A stretch of DNA of 47,500 bases from Azospirillum canadense (GCF_025961225.1 NZ_JAOQNG010000010.1:1-47500), one strand, 5' to 3'. Shown: positions 14,304-23,004, counted from the stretch's first letter. Notes: generated by a model not told the origin, from the letters alone. Translations and numbers: made by a program.

Positions 14304-16362
14304 GCTGGGCGACTTGGGCTGCTCTGGCGGTCGGGCGAACGTCCACTGCCATATAGAGTGGCCACTCCCCGGCCGCAACAGCGTCGAGCGACCCGATCTC
14401 CTGTCCCAGGCGCAAACGGTAGATCCAGAAGTTGGCGACGACCTTCTCCACATAGTCCCGCGTCTCGGCGTAGGGCAGGCTCTCGATGAAGAGAAGCGGG
14501 TCGGTGACCTCCGCCATGTCCCGGCGCCAGCGGGCGAGCGTGCCCGGCCCGGCGTTGTAGGCGGCGGTCAGCAGGAACAGGTTGCTGCCGATGTCCGGGC
14601 TGTTCAGCAGCTCCGCGAGGTAGCGCTGGCCCAGCTCCATGTTGGTGGCGGGGTCAAACAGGCCCGACCGGTTGGTGTCGGCCTCCCCGATGTCGGCGTT
14701 GCGCTCCTGCACGTGCTGAGCGGTGGCGGGCATGATCTGCATCAGCCCGGACGCCCCGGCGGAGCTGACCAGCTTCGGGTCGAAGCGCGACTCCTGGCGC
14801 ATCACCGCGAACAGCAGCGCGCGGTCGACGGCGAAGCCGTCGCGCGGCTTCCAGTGCGGCACCGGGTAGAGCGCCGCCGTGTAGGGCGCGCCGTCCGGCC
14901 CCGTGACCGCGTTGCCGACCTGGAGCGCCAGGGACGGCAGGCCCGCCCGCTCGGCCAGCGCGACCAGCGCCTGCTCCGCCAGCGCGTCGCCGCGCGGGTG
15001 GATGCGCCGCAGCTCCAGTTCCGCCAGGTCGCGTTGGCCGGCCTGGAGCAGGGCGATGGCGCGAAGGCCGCCGGGCTTGTCCGCCAGCGCCTTCAGGTGG
15101 CGGCCGGTCAGGTCCGGGGTCTGCCAGTGCAGGTTCCCGATCCCGCCCAGCGTGCGGTGCGCCAGCAGGCCATAAAAAGTGTGCGGGAAGCGCGCCGCCG
15201 CGGCGAGGTGGACCCGCGCTTCCTCGGCCCGGCCCTTGCGGGCGTGTGCGCGGGCCGCCCAATAGTCGGCAGCCGCGGCCATCCAGGGAGAGCGCGGCCG
15301 GGCGGCGGCCATGGCGTCGAAATGCCGCGCGGCGCGATCGTGCTGCTTCAGCCGCCACGCCGCGAGCCCAGCAATCCAATGCGCGTCCGTCACCACGTCG
15401 CCGGACCGCGCCGCGCTGGCCGAGGCCAGCGACAGGGCCTGCGTGATCTCGCCCGAATAATAGAGCGCCGCAGCGATCCGCGCCCGCGACCGGTCGTACT
15501 GCACGCTGTCCAGCTTGCGCCCGATGTCGTCCTGGCTCAGCAGGGCCAGCGCCGCGCCGGGCTTCCCGGCGCGCAGAAGGTCCTGCACGCGGGCCACGGC
15601 GTTGCGGTCGTCGCGCGGGCGATTCGTCGTGCGGCTGCGCGGGGCGACGGTGATCTTTTCCTTGTCCTTCTCCGCCATCGCGTCCGCGGACTCCGTCGGC
15701 GCATCGCCCGGAGCGTTCTCGTCCCCGGCCGCTGTTTCGATGGCCGTATCCTCGGCGGCTGCCTCATCCACGGTGGGTTCCGGCGGGGGATCGGGGCGCA
15801 GGCCGCCCAGCCGCTCCAGGGAGCCGGTCAGCCGCTCCCCGTCGTTGCCGCGCGGCGGTTTCGGCGCGCGCTGTCCGGCGGGTTGGCGGCGCTGGGCGAG
15901 GCTGTGGACGCGCTCCGCCCCGGCGAGGTCGCCGTATTCGCGCATCCAGGCGGCCAACTCCTCGTAGCTGGCCTTGCGGTCGGGGTGCAGGTAGCGGTGG
16001 CGCAGCACGTAGCCCAGCAGCCGCTTATCGCGGAGCTGGGCGATTTCCAAATCGGCCGCCTCCCATTCCGCACGCTCCTGGAGCGCGAAGATACGGCGGT
16101 AGCGGTGCGCCTCCTCCTCCGACATCTGGACCGAGAGGGCATCCTCGTCGGTCGCCAGCATCAGGGACTGGTCCGCGCGCTCGAAGCCCGGCGGGATCAC
16201 GGGGCGTCCGTCCGGCGCGTGGATCACGAGGGCTGCCTGGGCCGAACGGAAACCGCCGTTCGGGTCGGGTGCCGCGCATAAAACGGCCACCGTGCCCAGC
16301 GCCCCCAGAAGGTTCCGCCGCAGCGCGATCGTCGTCGCTGCGATGCAAAAGTTCCGGAGCAT
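14290..16362 (-). CDS. slt: soluble lytic murein transglycosylase
   Basis: A 690-residue periplasmic enzyme that cleaves peptidoglycan glycan strands to 1,6-anhydromuropeptides. The C-terminal SLT domain has the catalytic Glu524 in AVMRQESRFDPKLVSSAGAS, followed by GLMQIMPATAQ and the AYNAGPG motif. Before it lies a long alpha-superhelix (TPR-like, roughly 60-470), interrupted at about 185-255 by a Pro/Glu/Ala-rich, low-complexity insert that is not in E. coli Slt70. A hydrophobic N-terminus after MLRNFCIAATTIALRRN serves as export signal. The ATG at 16362 has GGA upstream; a TTG 51 bp further out is less likely. It overlaps moaB by 14 bp. Confidence 0.93.
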   Translation of the reverse strand: MLRNFCIAATTIALRRNLLGALGTVAVLCAAPDPNGGFRSAQAALVIHAPDGRPVIPPGFERADQSLMLATDEDALSVQMSEEEAHRYRRIFALQERAEWEAADLEIAQLRDKRLLGYVLRHRYLHPDRKASYEELAAWMREYGDLAGAERVHSLAQRRQPAGQRAPKPPRGNDGERLTGSLERLGGLRPDPPPEPTVDEAAAEDTAIETAAGDENAPGDAPTESADAMAEKDKEKITVAPRSRTTNRPRDDRNAVARVQDLLRAGKPGAALALLSQDDIGRKLDSVQYDRSRARIAAALYYSGEITQALSLASASAARSGDVVTDAHWIAGLAAWRLKQHDRAARHFDAMAAARPRSPWMAAAADYWAARAHARKGRAEEARVHLAAAARFPHTFYGLLAHRTLGGIGNLHWQTPDLTGRHLKALADKPGGLRAIALLQAGQRDLAELELRRIHPRGDALAEQALVALAERAGLPSLALQVGNAVTGPDGAPYTAALYPVPHWKPRDGFAVDRALLFAVMRQESRFDPKLVSSAGASGLMQIMPATAQHVQERNADIGEADTNRSGLFDPATNMELGQRYLAELLNSPDIGSNLFLLTAAYNAGPGTLARWRRDMAEVTDPLLFIESLPYAETRDYVEKVVANFWIYRLRLGQEIGSLDAVAAGEWPLYMAVDVRPTARAAQVAQHAED

Positions 16363-16746
16363 GGATTCCGTGTAACCGCATACGCCGGGAATCGCAAGTA
16401 GAGGATTCTCCAAAGACGGACTAGCCGATGCGTTCGTGATGTATTTCAGTCACTTAATATGACCAGAAAAATGGCCCTAGCTCATACGGAAGACCCGTTC
16501 GGCGCTAGGTCATGCATCACATTGTCCGGCTTGGCGCATTCGCATAGCTGGATCTTCGATCACCTTACTGATCGATTGGAGTATTTAGCGTTTATTATGA
16601 AATTCTAGAGAGTCGAATATTCGATGATGGGCGGGAAAATAGATCGCATAAACGAAACATTTTAAGCATTTGACCGGGCGAACGCCCGCGCCGCCTGCGC
16701 CGGCACCAGGCAGTCACGTCGGATCGCGGTCGGAAAGGGTCGGGCG
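16363..16746. other. AT-rich intergenic region with stem-loop and palindrome
   Basis: No gene is seen in these 384 bp between two minus-strand genes. The left two thirds are strikingly AT-rich for this genome and should contain the slt promoter. Two structures are visible. One is a stem-loop, CCTAGC (16476-16481) with GCTAGG (16504-16509), enclosing ACGG/CCGT. The other is the 12-bp palindrome TCGAATATTCGA at 16613-16624. A short CGGGCG/CGCCCG hairpin near 16676-16690 follows the uracil-DNA glycosylase gene but has no T-run. Confidence 0.5.
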
Positions 16747-17613
16747 CTACACCCCGAAGCGCTGCGCCAGCGTCAGAAGGTCGCGCCAGGCCTCGCGCTT
16801 GGCGATGGGGTTGCGCAGCAGGTAGGCGGGATGAAGCATCGGGATGACCGGCACCGGGCCGAGCAGGCCGGGGGAGGCGTAGTCGAACCACTGGCCGCGC
16901 AGCCGGGTGATGCCCTCCGCCCGGTTCAGCAGCGTCTTGGCCGAGGTCCCGCCCAGCGGCACCAGCACCTTGGGCCCGATCAACTCCACATGCCGTTCCA
17001 GGAAGGGCAGGCAGGCGGCGATTTCCGCCTGGGTCGGCGACCGGTTGCCGGGCGGCCGCCAGGGCAGGATGTTGCTGATGTAGACCTTGCTCCGGTCCAG
17101 CCCGACCTGGGCGAGCATGCGGTCCAGCAGCTTGCCGCTGACCCCGACGAAGGGCTTGCCCTGCCGGTCCTCGTCCTCCCCCGGAGCCTCGCCGATCAGC
17201 ATGATGGAGGCCTGCGGGTTGCCGTCGGCGAACACGGTGTTCATTGCCGTCGCCTTCAGCGGGCAGCCGTCGAAGTCGCGGAGTGCCGCTTCCAACTCCG
17301 CCAGAGTCCGCGCGTCCTTGGCGCGGGCCCGCGCGCTCGCCCCCGCCTCGCTGGCGCCCAACGGCTGGGTCGACACCGGAGTCGCAGCGTAGGAGGGGCG
17401 CGCCGCGGTAGCTGGGCGCGCGAGCCCTGGCGCCGCGTCGTCCCTCATCCCGCCGCCGGGCATGGGGCCGCCGGGCGCGGGGGCCGGAGCGCGGGCCACG
17501 ACCGGGCGGGCGGTGAAACTTGCCCAGTCCATGGGCTCGTCGCCGATGGCTTCGTCGCAGCCGATGTCCACGTGCCAGCGCAGCGCCGCAAGGATGTCGC
17601 ATTGGTCAATCAT
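16747..17613 (-). CDS. uracil-DNA glycosylase, family 4-like
   Basis: A 288-residue enzyme that removes uracil from DNA. The UDG-superfamily motifs are GEAPGEDEDRQGKPFVG (141-157) and the leucine-loop motif MLHPAYLLRNP (His261). The domain occupies about residues 105-288; the first 100 are a Pro/Ala-rich linker with a short N-terminal helix typical of alphaproteobacterial members. Family 4 enzymes hold a 4Fe-4S cluster with four cysteines. Here only Cys117 (GCPL) and Cys201 (AACLPF) lie at cluster positions; the place of the third reads LPWRPPGN (Trp185) and the first of the CxxC pair is absent. Cysteines 5 and 19 lie far away. It may therefore lack the cluster. ATG 17613 is clear. Confidence 0.87.
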   Translation of the reverse strand: MIDQCDILAALRWHVDIGCDEAIGDEPMDWASFTARPVVARAPAPAPGGPMPGGGMRDDAAPGLARPATAARPSYAATPVSTQPLGASEAGASARARAKDARTLAELEAALRDFDGCPLKATAMNTVFADGNPQASIMLIGEAPGEDEDRQGKPFVGVSGKLLDRMLAQVGLDRSKVYISNILPWRPPGNRSPTQAEIAACLPFLERHVELIGPKVLVPLGGTSAKTLLNRAEGITRLRGQWFDYASPGLLGPVPVIPMLHPAYLLRNPIAKREAWRDLLTLAQRFGV

Positions 17614-17761
17614 CGTTTGACCTTAGCACGGCTCCTGTGGTCTTTCATGCCCCCGATATCCTTTTTGGCGGGTGCGAAATGGCGCCCACCGCCCCGGACG
17701 GAACCGGACCCAGCGGATAAGGACCCCGGCGGCGGCAACGACAACGCGGAGGTTAGGGGAT

Positions 17762-19411
17762 ATGGATCGCGACCCGCGCGAGGTGATGGAGTACGACGTC
17801 CTCGTCGTCGGAGCCGGCCCGTCGGGCCTGAGCGCGGCCATCCGCCTGAAACAGCTGGCCAATGAGGCCGGGCAGGAGCTGTCGGTCTGCGTCATCGAGA
17901 AGGGCTCGGAGGTCGGTGCCCACCTGCTGTCGGGCGCCGTGTTCGAGCCGCACGCGCTCGACGAGCTGATCCCGGACTGGAAGGAGAAGGGCGCGCCGCT
18001 CACCACGCCGGCGCGCGAGGACCGCTTCCTCTTCCTCACCCCGACCAAGGCGCTGAAGTCGCCCTTCACCCCGCCGCAGATGCACAATCACGGCAACTTC
18101 ATCATCTCCCTGGGCAACCTCGCCCGCTGGATGGCCGCCCAGGCCGAGGAACTCGGCGTGGAGATCTACCCCGGCTTCGCCGCGGCCGAGGTGCTCTACG
18201 ACGAGGAGGGCGCGGTCAAGGGCGTCGCCACCGGCGACATGGGCATCGGCAAGGACTTTGAGAAGACCGGCAACTACACGCCCGGCATGGAGCTGCACGC
18301 CCGGCAGACCGTCTTCGCCGAGGGCTGCCGCGGCTCGCTGACCAAGACGCTGTTCGAGCGCTTCGACCTGCGCGACGGTGTCGACCCGCAGACCTACGGC
18401 ATCGGCATCAAGGAGCTGTGGGAGGTCGACCCCGCCAAGTCGCAGCCCGGCCTGATCGTCCACACCATCGGCTGGCCGATGGACCCCAAGACCTACGGCG
18501 GCAGCTGGCTCTACCACATGGAGGGCAACCTGGTGTCGGTCGGCTTCGTGGTCGGGCTCGACTACGAGAACCCGCACCTGTCGCCGTTCGAGGAGTTCCA
18601 GCGCTACAAGACGCACCCGGCCATCCGCCCGACCTTCGAGGGTGGCCGGCGCATCGCCTACGGCGCCCGCGCCCTGTCGGAGGGCGGCTTGCAGTCGATC
18701 CCCAAGCTGACCTTCCCCGGCGGTCTGATCGTCGGCGACGCGGCGGGCTTCCTGAACGTGCCGAAGATCAAGGGCAACCACACCGCCATGAAGTCGGGCA
18801 TGCTGGCGGCCGAGACCATCTTCGCGCACCTGACCGGCGGCGAAAATGGGCGTGAAGTGACGGCCTACCCGGAGGCGCTGAAGGCGTCGTGGGTGTGGAA
18901 GGAATTGCACGAGGTGCGCAACATCCGCCCGGGCTTCCAGAAGGGTCTGTGGGCGGGTCTGGCCAACGCGGCGTATGAGACGGCGACCAAGGGCAAGTCG
19001 CCCTGGACCCTGCACCACCGGCACGGCGACCACGCGACGCTGAAGAAGGCGAGCGAGGCGCCGGCGATCGCCTACCCGAAGCCGGACGGGGTGGTGTCGT
19101 TCGACCGGCTGTCGTCGGTGTACCTGTCGAACACCAACCACGAGGAAGACCAGCCGGCGCACCTGACGCTGAAGGACGCGGAGACGCCGATCCGGGTGAA
19201 CCTGGCGCTGTACGACGCGCCGGAGACGCGCTACTGCCCGGCCGGGGTGTACGAGATCGTGCGCAACGAGGACGGGACCAACCCGCGGCTGCAGATCAAC
19301 GCGCAGAACTGCGTGCACTGCAAGACCTGCGACATCAAGGACCCCACCCAGAACATCAACTGGGTCGTGCCAGAGGGCGGCGGCGGGCCGAACTACCCCG
19401 GCGGCATGTGA
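17762..19411 (+). CDS. electron-transfer flavoprotein:ubiquinone oxidoreductase
   Basis: A 549-residue membrane-surface flavoprotein that passes electrons from ETF, reduced by acyl-CoA and amino-acid dehydrogenases, to ubiquinone. The N-terminal FAD site is DVLVVGAGPSGLSAAIRL (13-30). The middle has the FAD-binding GLIVGDAAGFLNVPKIKG and a quinone-binding part. The C-terminal ferredoxin-like domain binds one 4Fe-4S cluster with YCPAGVYE and NCVHCKTCDIKDP. Length and motifs match the mitochondrial enzyme. The ATG at 17762 follows AGGGG; an in-frame upstream ATG-like start has no support. It is divergent from the glycosylase gene, and panD follows 34 bp later. Genes for ETF itself are not in the window. 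Confidence 0.97.
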   Translation: MDRDPREVMEYDVLVVGAGPSGLSAAIRLKQLANEAGQELSVCVIEKGSEVGAHLLSGAVFEPHALDELIPDWKEKGAPLTTPAREDRFLFLTPTKALKSPFTPPQMHNHGNFIISLGNLARWMAAQAEELGVEIYPGFAAAEVLYDEEGAVKGVATGDMGIGKDFEKTGNYTPGMELHARQTVFAEGCRGSLTKTLFERFDLRDGVDPQTYGIGIKELWEVDPAKSQPGLIVHTIGWPMDPKTYGGSWLYHMEGNLVSVGFVVGLDYENPHLSPFEEFQRYKTHPAIRPTFEGGRRIAYGARALSEGGLQSIPKLTFPGGLIVGDAAGFLNVPKIKGNHTAMKSGMLAAETIFAHLTGGENGREVTAYPEALKASWVWKELHEVRNIRPGFQKGLWAGLANAAYETATKGKSPWTLHHRHGDHATLKKASEAPAIAYPKPDGVVSFDRLSSVYLSNTNHEEDQPAHLTLKDAETPIRVNLALYDAPETRYCPAGVYEIVRNEDGTNPRLQINAQNCVHCKTCDIKDPTQNINWVVPEGGGGPNYPGGM

Positions 19412-19445
19412 TTTCACGGGACTGGCCGCCAAGCGGAGAGGGCTG

Positions 19446-19880
19446 ATGATCAAAGTCGTTCGCGCCAAGCTGCACTGCATCCGCGTCACTGATGCGAACC
19501 TGAACTACCAGGGTTCGATCACGCTCGATCCTGAGCAGTGCGAGGCGGTCGGCATCTATCCGCTGGAGTTCGTGGACATCTGGAACAAGAACTCCGGCGC
19601 GCGGATCAGCACCTACGTGATCTATGGCGAGCGCGGGTCGCGCTGCTGCGTGCTGAACGGGTCGGCGGCGCGGACCTGCCAGCCGGGGGACGAGGTGATC
19701 ATCGCCGCGTCCCTCTACTGCCAGCCGGCGGAGATCGCCACGCTGAAGCCGCGGGTTCTGACCTTCCTGCCCGACAACCGAATCGACAAGACCCTGGTCT
19801 ACGACGTCACCGCTCTGGGTGGCGACCGCTTCGACTTCGCCATCCGCGAGGACGCGTTCTTCGCGCCGGAGCCGGCCTGA
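19446..19880 (+). CDS. panD: aspartate 1-decarboxylase
   Basis: PanD makes beta-alanine from aspartate for pantothenate and CoA. It is a pyruvoyl enzyme that cleaves itself; the site here is Gly23-Ser24 in LNYQGSITLD, and Ser24 becomes the pyruvoyl group. The following STYVIYGERGSRCCVLNGSAA has the conserved Tyr and the Asn-Gly-Ala region. At 144 residues it is about 18 longer than E. coli PanD, with an extra C-terminal piece, and it is rich in cysteine (six or more), which is unusual for the family. The ATG at 19446 follows GGAGAGG. It is 34 bp after the ETF-QO gene and ends at a stem-loop shared with a convergent gene. Confidence 0.9.
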   Translation: MIKVVRAKLHCIRVTDANLNYQGSITLDPEQCEAVGIYPLEFVDIWNKNSGARISTYVIYGERGSRCCVLNGSAARTCQPGDEVIIAASLYCQPAEIATLKPRVLTFLPDNRIDKTLVYDVTALGGDRFDFAIREDAFFAPEPA

Positions 19881-19881
19881 T

Positions 19882-19920
19882 ACGGTCGGCGGGCACTGGA
19901 CGTGTTCATCCGCCGACCGT
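19882..19920. terminator. stem-loop between convergent genes
   Basis: A perfect 11-bp stem (ACGGTCGGCGG at 19882-19892 with its complement at 19910-19920; 17-nt loop) fills the gap between panD and the cyclic-nucleotide/FHA gene. A weak outer CTGAT/ATCAG pair extends it. No T-run is present, so a two-way transcription barrier is likely but not proven. Confidence 0.5.
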
Positions 19921-19928
19921 CTGACGGA

Positions 19929-20789
19929 TCAGCCTGTTACGTCGATTCGGAAGACGAAGGGCGACTTGACGCCGCCGGCGACCACGCTGTTCTCGCCGAG
20001 GTGCAGGATTTGCGTGTCCTTGGCGAAGATGCCGCCCAGGAACTGCCCGTTTACGGTGGTGCCCAACTCGCTGCCCAAGTCGCGCACGACCAGACCCAGC
20101 CGGTCGTCGCGGTCGATGGCGAAATGGGGATCGGACAGGCGGTGTGGCTCGGTGTCCGGCACGCGCAGCAGGCCCGGCGCGGCAGCGGGCGGGTCGTTCC
20201 AACGCTTGGCGCGGGCGACTCGGAACGGCAACTGCTCGATCCACAGCGTCCGACCGCCGAACAGCCGATCGCAGCGCAGCCCGATCCGCGTGGAGGCGGT
20301 CGAGGATCGCTGGTAAAGCTGGATGCCCCGTTCCAGGACGATGCCCGCCGGTGCCATGGGGACCAGCGCACCGCCGGTCGACGAGGGCGCGACGGGTATG
20401 ACGGTCGGTTCCGGCAGAACCGGCGCCGGGGCTTCCTGGAGGCCATGCAGGCGGACGACCTCCTCGCTCAGGGTACGAAGCTTTTCGCTCAGCCGGAACA
20501 GCAGGGCGTGTGCGGTCTCCGGCTCGGCGGCGATCCGTTCCAGGAAGGCATCGGCTGGAATCAATTCCACCACCACCTCCGTCAGGGCGCGGACCGTGGC
20601 GCTGCGCGGCTTGCGCTCGATCACGCCCATCTCGCCGACGAAGTCGCCGGGACCGAGATCCCCCAGCCGCACCGCTTCCCCGTCGTGATCCTTTTCCACG
20701 GCCACGCGCCCGTCCAGGACGCGGGCGACGAAGTCGCCGGGATCGCCCTCGCGGAACAGCACGTCGCCCTTGCGGTAAAGAAGTCTCAT
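19929..20789 (-). CDS. cyclic-nucleotide-binding and FHA domain fusion protein
   Basis: A 286-residue cytoplasmic protein. Residues 5-90 form a cNMP-binding domain with the phosphate-binding cassette GDFVGEMGVIERKPRSATV; Gly52, Glu53 and Arg62, which hold the cyclic nucleotide, are present. A helix (about 91-117) and a Pro-rich linker (118-150) lead to a C-terminal FHA-like domain (about 160-283), with SDPHFAIDRDD and the LGSELGTTVNGQ loop, slightly off the usual S-x-x-H and NGT consensus. No DNA-binding domain follows, so this is not a CRP. It would join a second-messenger signal to phosphothreonine recognition; this role is inferred. ATG 20789 begins exactly before the cNMP domain; it is divergent from the next two small genes. 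Confidence 0.82.
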   Translation of the reverse strand: MRLLYRKGDVLFREGDPGDFVARVLDGRVAVEKDHDGEAVRLGDLGPGDFVGEMGVIERKPRSATVRALTEVVVELIPADAFLERIAAEPETAHALLFRLSEKLRTLSEEVVRLHGLQEAPAPVLPEPTVIPVAPSSTGGALVPMAPAGIVLERGIQLYQRSSTASTRIGLRCDRLFGGRTLWIEQLPFRVARAKRWNDPPAAAPGLLRVPDTEPHRLSDPHFAIDRDDRLGLVVRDLGSELGTTVNGQFLGGIFAKDTQILHLGENSVVAGGVKSPFVFRIDVTG

Positions 20790-20999
20790 CACACCGTTCA
20801 CCCGATGGTGCCACGCCCCGACTGTGGCGGGTGAATGCTTGCGAAACCCTTGCACCGAAAGAGCGATCGGTGCGCCGATTCCGGGCGCGACAACTTGCCC
20901 GCGCCAAACCCAACCACCTTGAGCGGAGCCGGCTTGAAGAATCGGCAAAAATTGCCTACTCTATCGAGGTAGTGGTGCTGCCAGCGAGGAGTGCGAGCC

Positions 21000-21233
21000 A
21001 TGGGGGTCAGCGGCATAGGGGGCTATCAGCAGCCTTACATCACACCGTTAAGCAGCGGCCCGACGGCGGCCCAGAAGACGGACGACGCCGGTTCCACCAC
21101 GCAGACGGCGGCGGCTGAGGAAAACCGCCGGCGGCAGGACCAGCAGACCCAGCAATTGCAGGCCCAACAGGCGCAGAGCGGCGGCGGATACACGACACCG
21201 ACCCGCGGGCAAAACCTGAACATCACGGCCTGA
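21000..21233 (+). CDS. small Gln-rich protein of unknown function
   Basis: I do not recognise this 77-residue protein. It starts GVSGIGGYQQPYITPLS and has a Gln/Arg-rich helical middle (EENRRRQDQQTQQLQAQQAQ, about 42-61) and a Gly/Thr-rich end. It has no signal peptide or membrane helix. The ATG at 21000 follows GAGGAG at 9 nt; a GTG at 20991 is the alternative. The next gene on the same strand, 81 bp on, also has a GGYxxPY segment (before its FlaG-like part), so the two may be functionally related. It is divergent from the cNMP/FHA gene. Low complexity makes a firm statement about function impossible. Confidence 0.65.
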   Translation: MGVSGIGGYQQPYITPLSSGPTAAQKTDDAGSTTQTAAAEENRRRQDQQTQQLQAQQAQSGGGYTTPTRGQNLNITA

Positions 21234-21314
21234 GCGAGAGCTTTCCGGTCGCGCCCGACCGCGGGCGACTTCGCGATCCGGAGCCAGCCGCCGTAGCGGA
21301 GAGGCGGGGCAGCG

Positions 21315-21983
21315 ATGGTGATTGGCAGCCTTTCCAGCATCGCAGCGAACCGTTCGGCACCGAACGGCGGCGCGGCGGTGCAGTCGCCCGTCACGACTCC
21401 GGCGACCGGCGCGGTGTCGGCGTCACCCAGCCCGACGACACAGCCGGACGCGGCTTCCCAGCCCGCTGGATCGCTGTCCGCCGCACCGACGGCGCCCACG
21501 CGCGTCACCGGTGGCTACATCAGCCCGTATCTGCGCTACGACCAGATGGCGCATGTCGCCGTGCTGTTTTTCCGCGACACCGACACCGGCGAAACCAAGG
21601 ACCAGATCCCGGCCGAACGGGTGGTCGAGCAATACCGGCGCAACCTGCTCCGCCTGGGCGGCGGAACGGACACGGCAGCCGGGAGAACGGACGGACAGAA
21701 AGCCGATCAAAAGGCTTCGGGAAACGGCATCGGAACCGATGGGGACAGGCCGGCCAACGCGGGCGCAGGCGTGGGCCAGGGGCGCGGGACGGCATCCGGG
21801 GTGTCCGCCGGCCTTTTCGCGGGTCATTCCGACTCAGGGGCTGCCGGCGGCGCCCCCACCGGCGATCCGGCCACAGCGTTGCCCCGCGGACCGTCGGCCT
21901 CCGGTCTTCCGAATGCGGCGGTGACCACCAGCCCCGGACCCACGGGCGGCGCGCCTGGCGGGCTCGTTTCGCTAACGGTGTAG
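21315..21983 (+). CDS. low-complexity protein with FlaG-like core
   Basis: A 222-residue protein made of a Ser/Thr/Pro/Ala-rich head (1-65), a short conserved core (67-113) and a Gly/Ala-rich tail. The core, YISPYLRYDQMAHVAVLFFR followed by DTDTGETKDQIPAERVV, has the two-strand pattern of FlaG: a strand, the turn DxxTGE, then QIPxExVv and a helix. FlaG acts on flagellar filament length in polar flagella, so a link with motility is possible but is an inference from a short motif. There is no signal peptide. The ATG at 21315 follows GGGG. The stop codon touches a hairpin shared with a convergent gene. The partner gene lies 81 bp upstream. Confidence 0.7.
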   Translation: MVIGSLSSIAANRSAPNGGAAVQSPVTTPATGAVSASPSPTTQPDAASQPAGSLSAAPTAPTRVTGGYISPYLRYDQMAHVAVLFFRDTDTGETKDQIPAERVVEQYRRNLLRLGGGTDTAAGRTDGQKADQKASGNGIGTDGDRPANAGAGVGQGRGTASGVSAGLFAGHSDSGAAGGAPTGDPATALPRGPSASGLPNAAVTTSPGPTGGAPGGLVSLTV

Positions 21984-22004
21984 GGCCGCGGGGGAGCGCG
22001 GCCC
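21983..22004. terminator. GC hairpin between convergent stop codons
   Basis: A perfect 8-bp stem (GGGCCGCG at 21983-21990 with CGCGGCCC at 21997-22004) and 6-nt loop fill the 25-bp gap between the FlaG-like gene and the nuclease-family gene. There is no T-run; it probably acts as a shared two-way terminator. Confidence 0.5.
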
Positions 22005-22008
22005 GCCG

Positions 22009-23004
22009 TCACTCCGGCTTTTCGAAATGAGCAACCAGGGGAGCGTGGTAGCTCTCCGGCGAATGGCTCACCGTGGCGTGTGCGATCAGCTCGTCGCCAA
22101 GCGCCTCGTTGTGGATTTCCGCGCGACGGAACCAGCCGAGCAGCGCGCGCGACACCAGAAGATGGTCGAGCATGACGGCTTCCCCGCCATGCAGGACGGA
22201 GAAGCGCCGCTCCTCCGGCACGGAGCGTTCCAGCGGCACCAGCGACCGGCCGGCCAAGTGGCCGTTGCCGGTCTCGTCCAGGTCGGCGCGGATGATGCGC
22301 ACCGGGGTCTGCTCCAACTCCGCGTTCAGGTCCCCGGCCACCACGACCAGCGCCTGCGGGTCGGCGTCAAACAGCCGATCCACCGCCAGCCGGGTCTCTA
22401 ACGCCTGCCCGGCTCGCTTCAGGGAGGCGAGGTAGAATCCCTCCGCCCAGCCGCCGACGCTTTTCCAGGTGGAAGCATTCTTCTTCTGCCCAGGCACTGG
22501 GGCGGCGATGGGCGCCCGCAGATGCAGGTCGAAGACGTGCAGGCGCCGCCCACCGGGGAAATCCACCGCGGCGTACAGCACTGGCCGGTCCCAGTTGACC
22601 GACTCCGCTGCGGCGGGTGCGGGATCGGCCGTGACCATCCGGACCTGCGGGGCCGGCACGAGGTCGTGACGGTAAAGCCGGGCCTCCAGGATGGGCCAAC
22701 GGCTGAGCAGCACGAGGTTGTGGCGGTCGGCCAGCTTGTGCCCCTCTCCCTTGTTCCCTGCGCCCCCCGTCGTGACATGGTAGCCGGCGTAGGCCGTTCG
22801 CTCCAGCAGGCGGTTCAGGGCGCGGAGCGTGCGCGGTTCCCCCTTCGCCTCCCGCTGGGCGTTGACCTCCTGAAGGCAGAGGATGTCGGCCTGGAGACGC
22901 TCCAACTGCGGGCGCAGGACGGCGATCCGCTCATCAAAGGGCGGCTCGCCCGAATCATCCAGGCTTTCCAGGTTGAAGGTGGCGATGCGGAACTCTCGGC
23001 TCAT
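22009..23004 (-). CDS. endonuclease/exonuclease/phosphatase-family protein
   Basis: A 331-residue protein of the EEP (DNase I/Mg-dependent phosphatase) fold. Metal-site motifs in order are RIATFNLESLDD (Asn), DILCLQEVNAQ (Glu), VFDLHLRAP, VVAGDLNAE (GDxN) and a C-terminal SHSPESYHAPLV, where SDH is usual. There is no signal peptide, so it acts in the cytoplasm. Its substrate could be nucleic acid or a phosphoester. ATG 23004 shares its A with the stop codon of the methyltransferase gene upstream (TGATG), so the pair is translationally coupled. That arrangement suggests a shared process, but I cannot name it. Confidence 0.87.
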   Translation of the reverse strand: MSREFRIATFNLESLDDSGEPPFDERIAVLRPQLERLQADILCLQEVNAQREAKGEPRTLRALNRLLERTAYAGYHVTTGGAGNKGEGHKLADRHNLVLLSRWPILEARLYRHDLVPAPQVRMVTADPAPAAAESVNWDRPVLYAAVDFPGGRRLHVFDLHLRAPIAAPVPGQKKNASTWKSVGGWAEGFYLASLKRAGQALETRLAVDRLFDADPQALVVVAGDLNAELEQTPVRIIRADLDETGNGHLAGRSLVPLERSVPEERRFSVLHGGEAVMLDHLLVSRALLGWFRRAEIHNEALGDELIAHATVSHSPESYHAPLVAHFEKPE

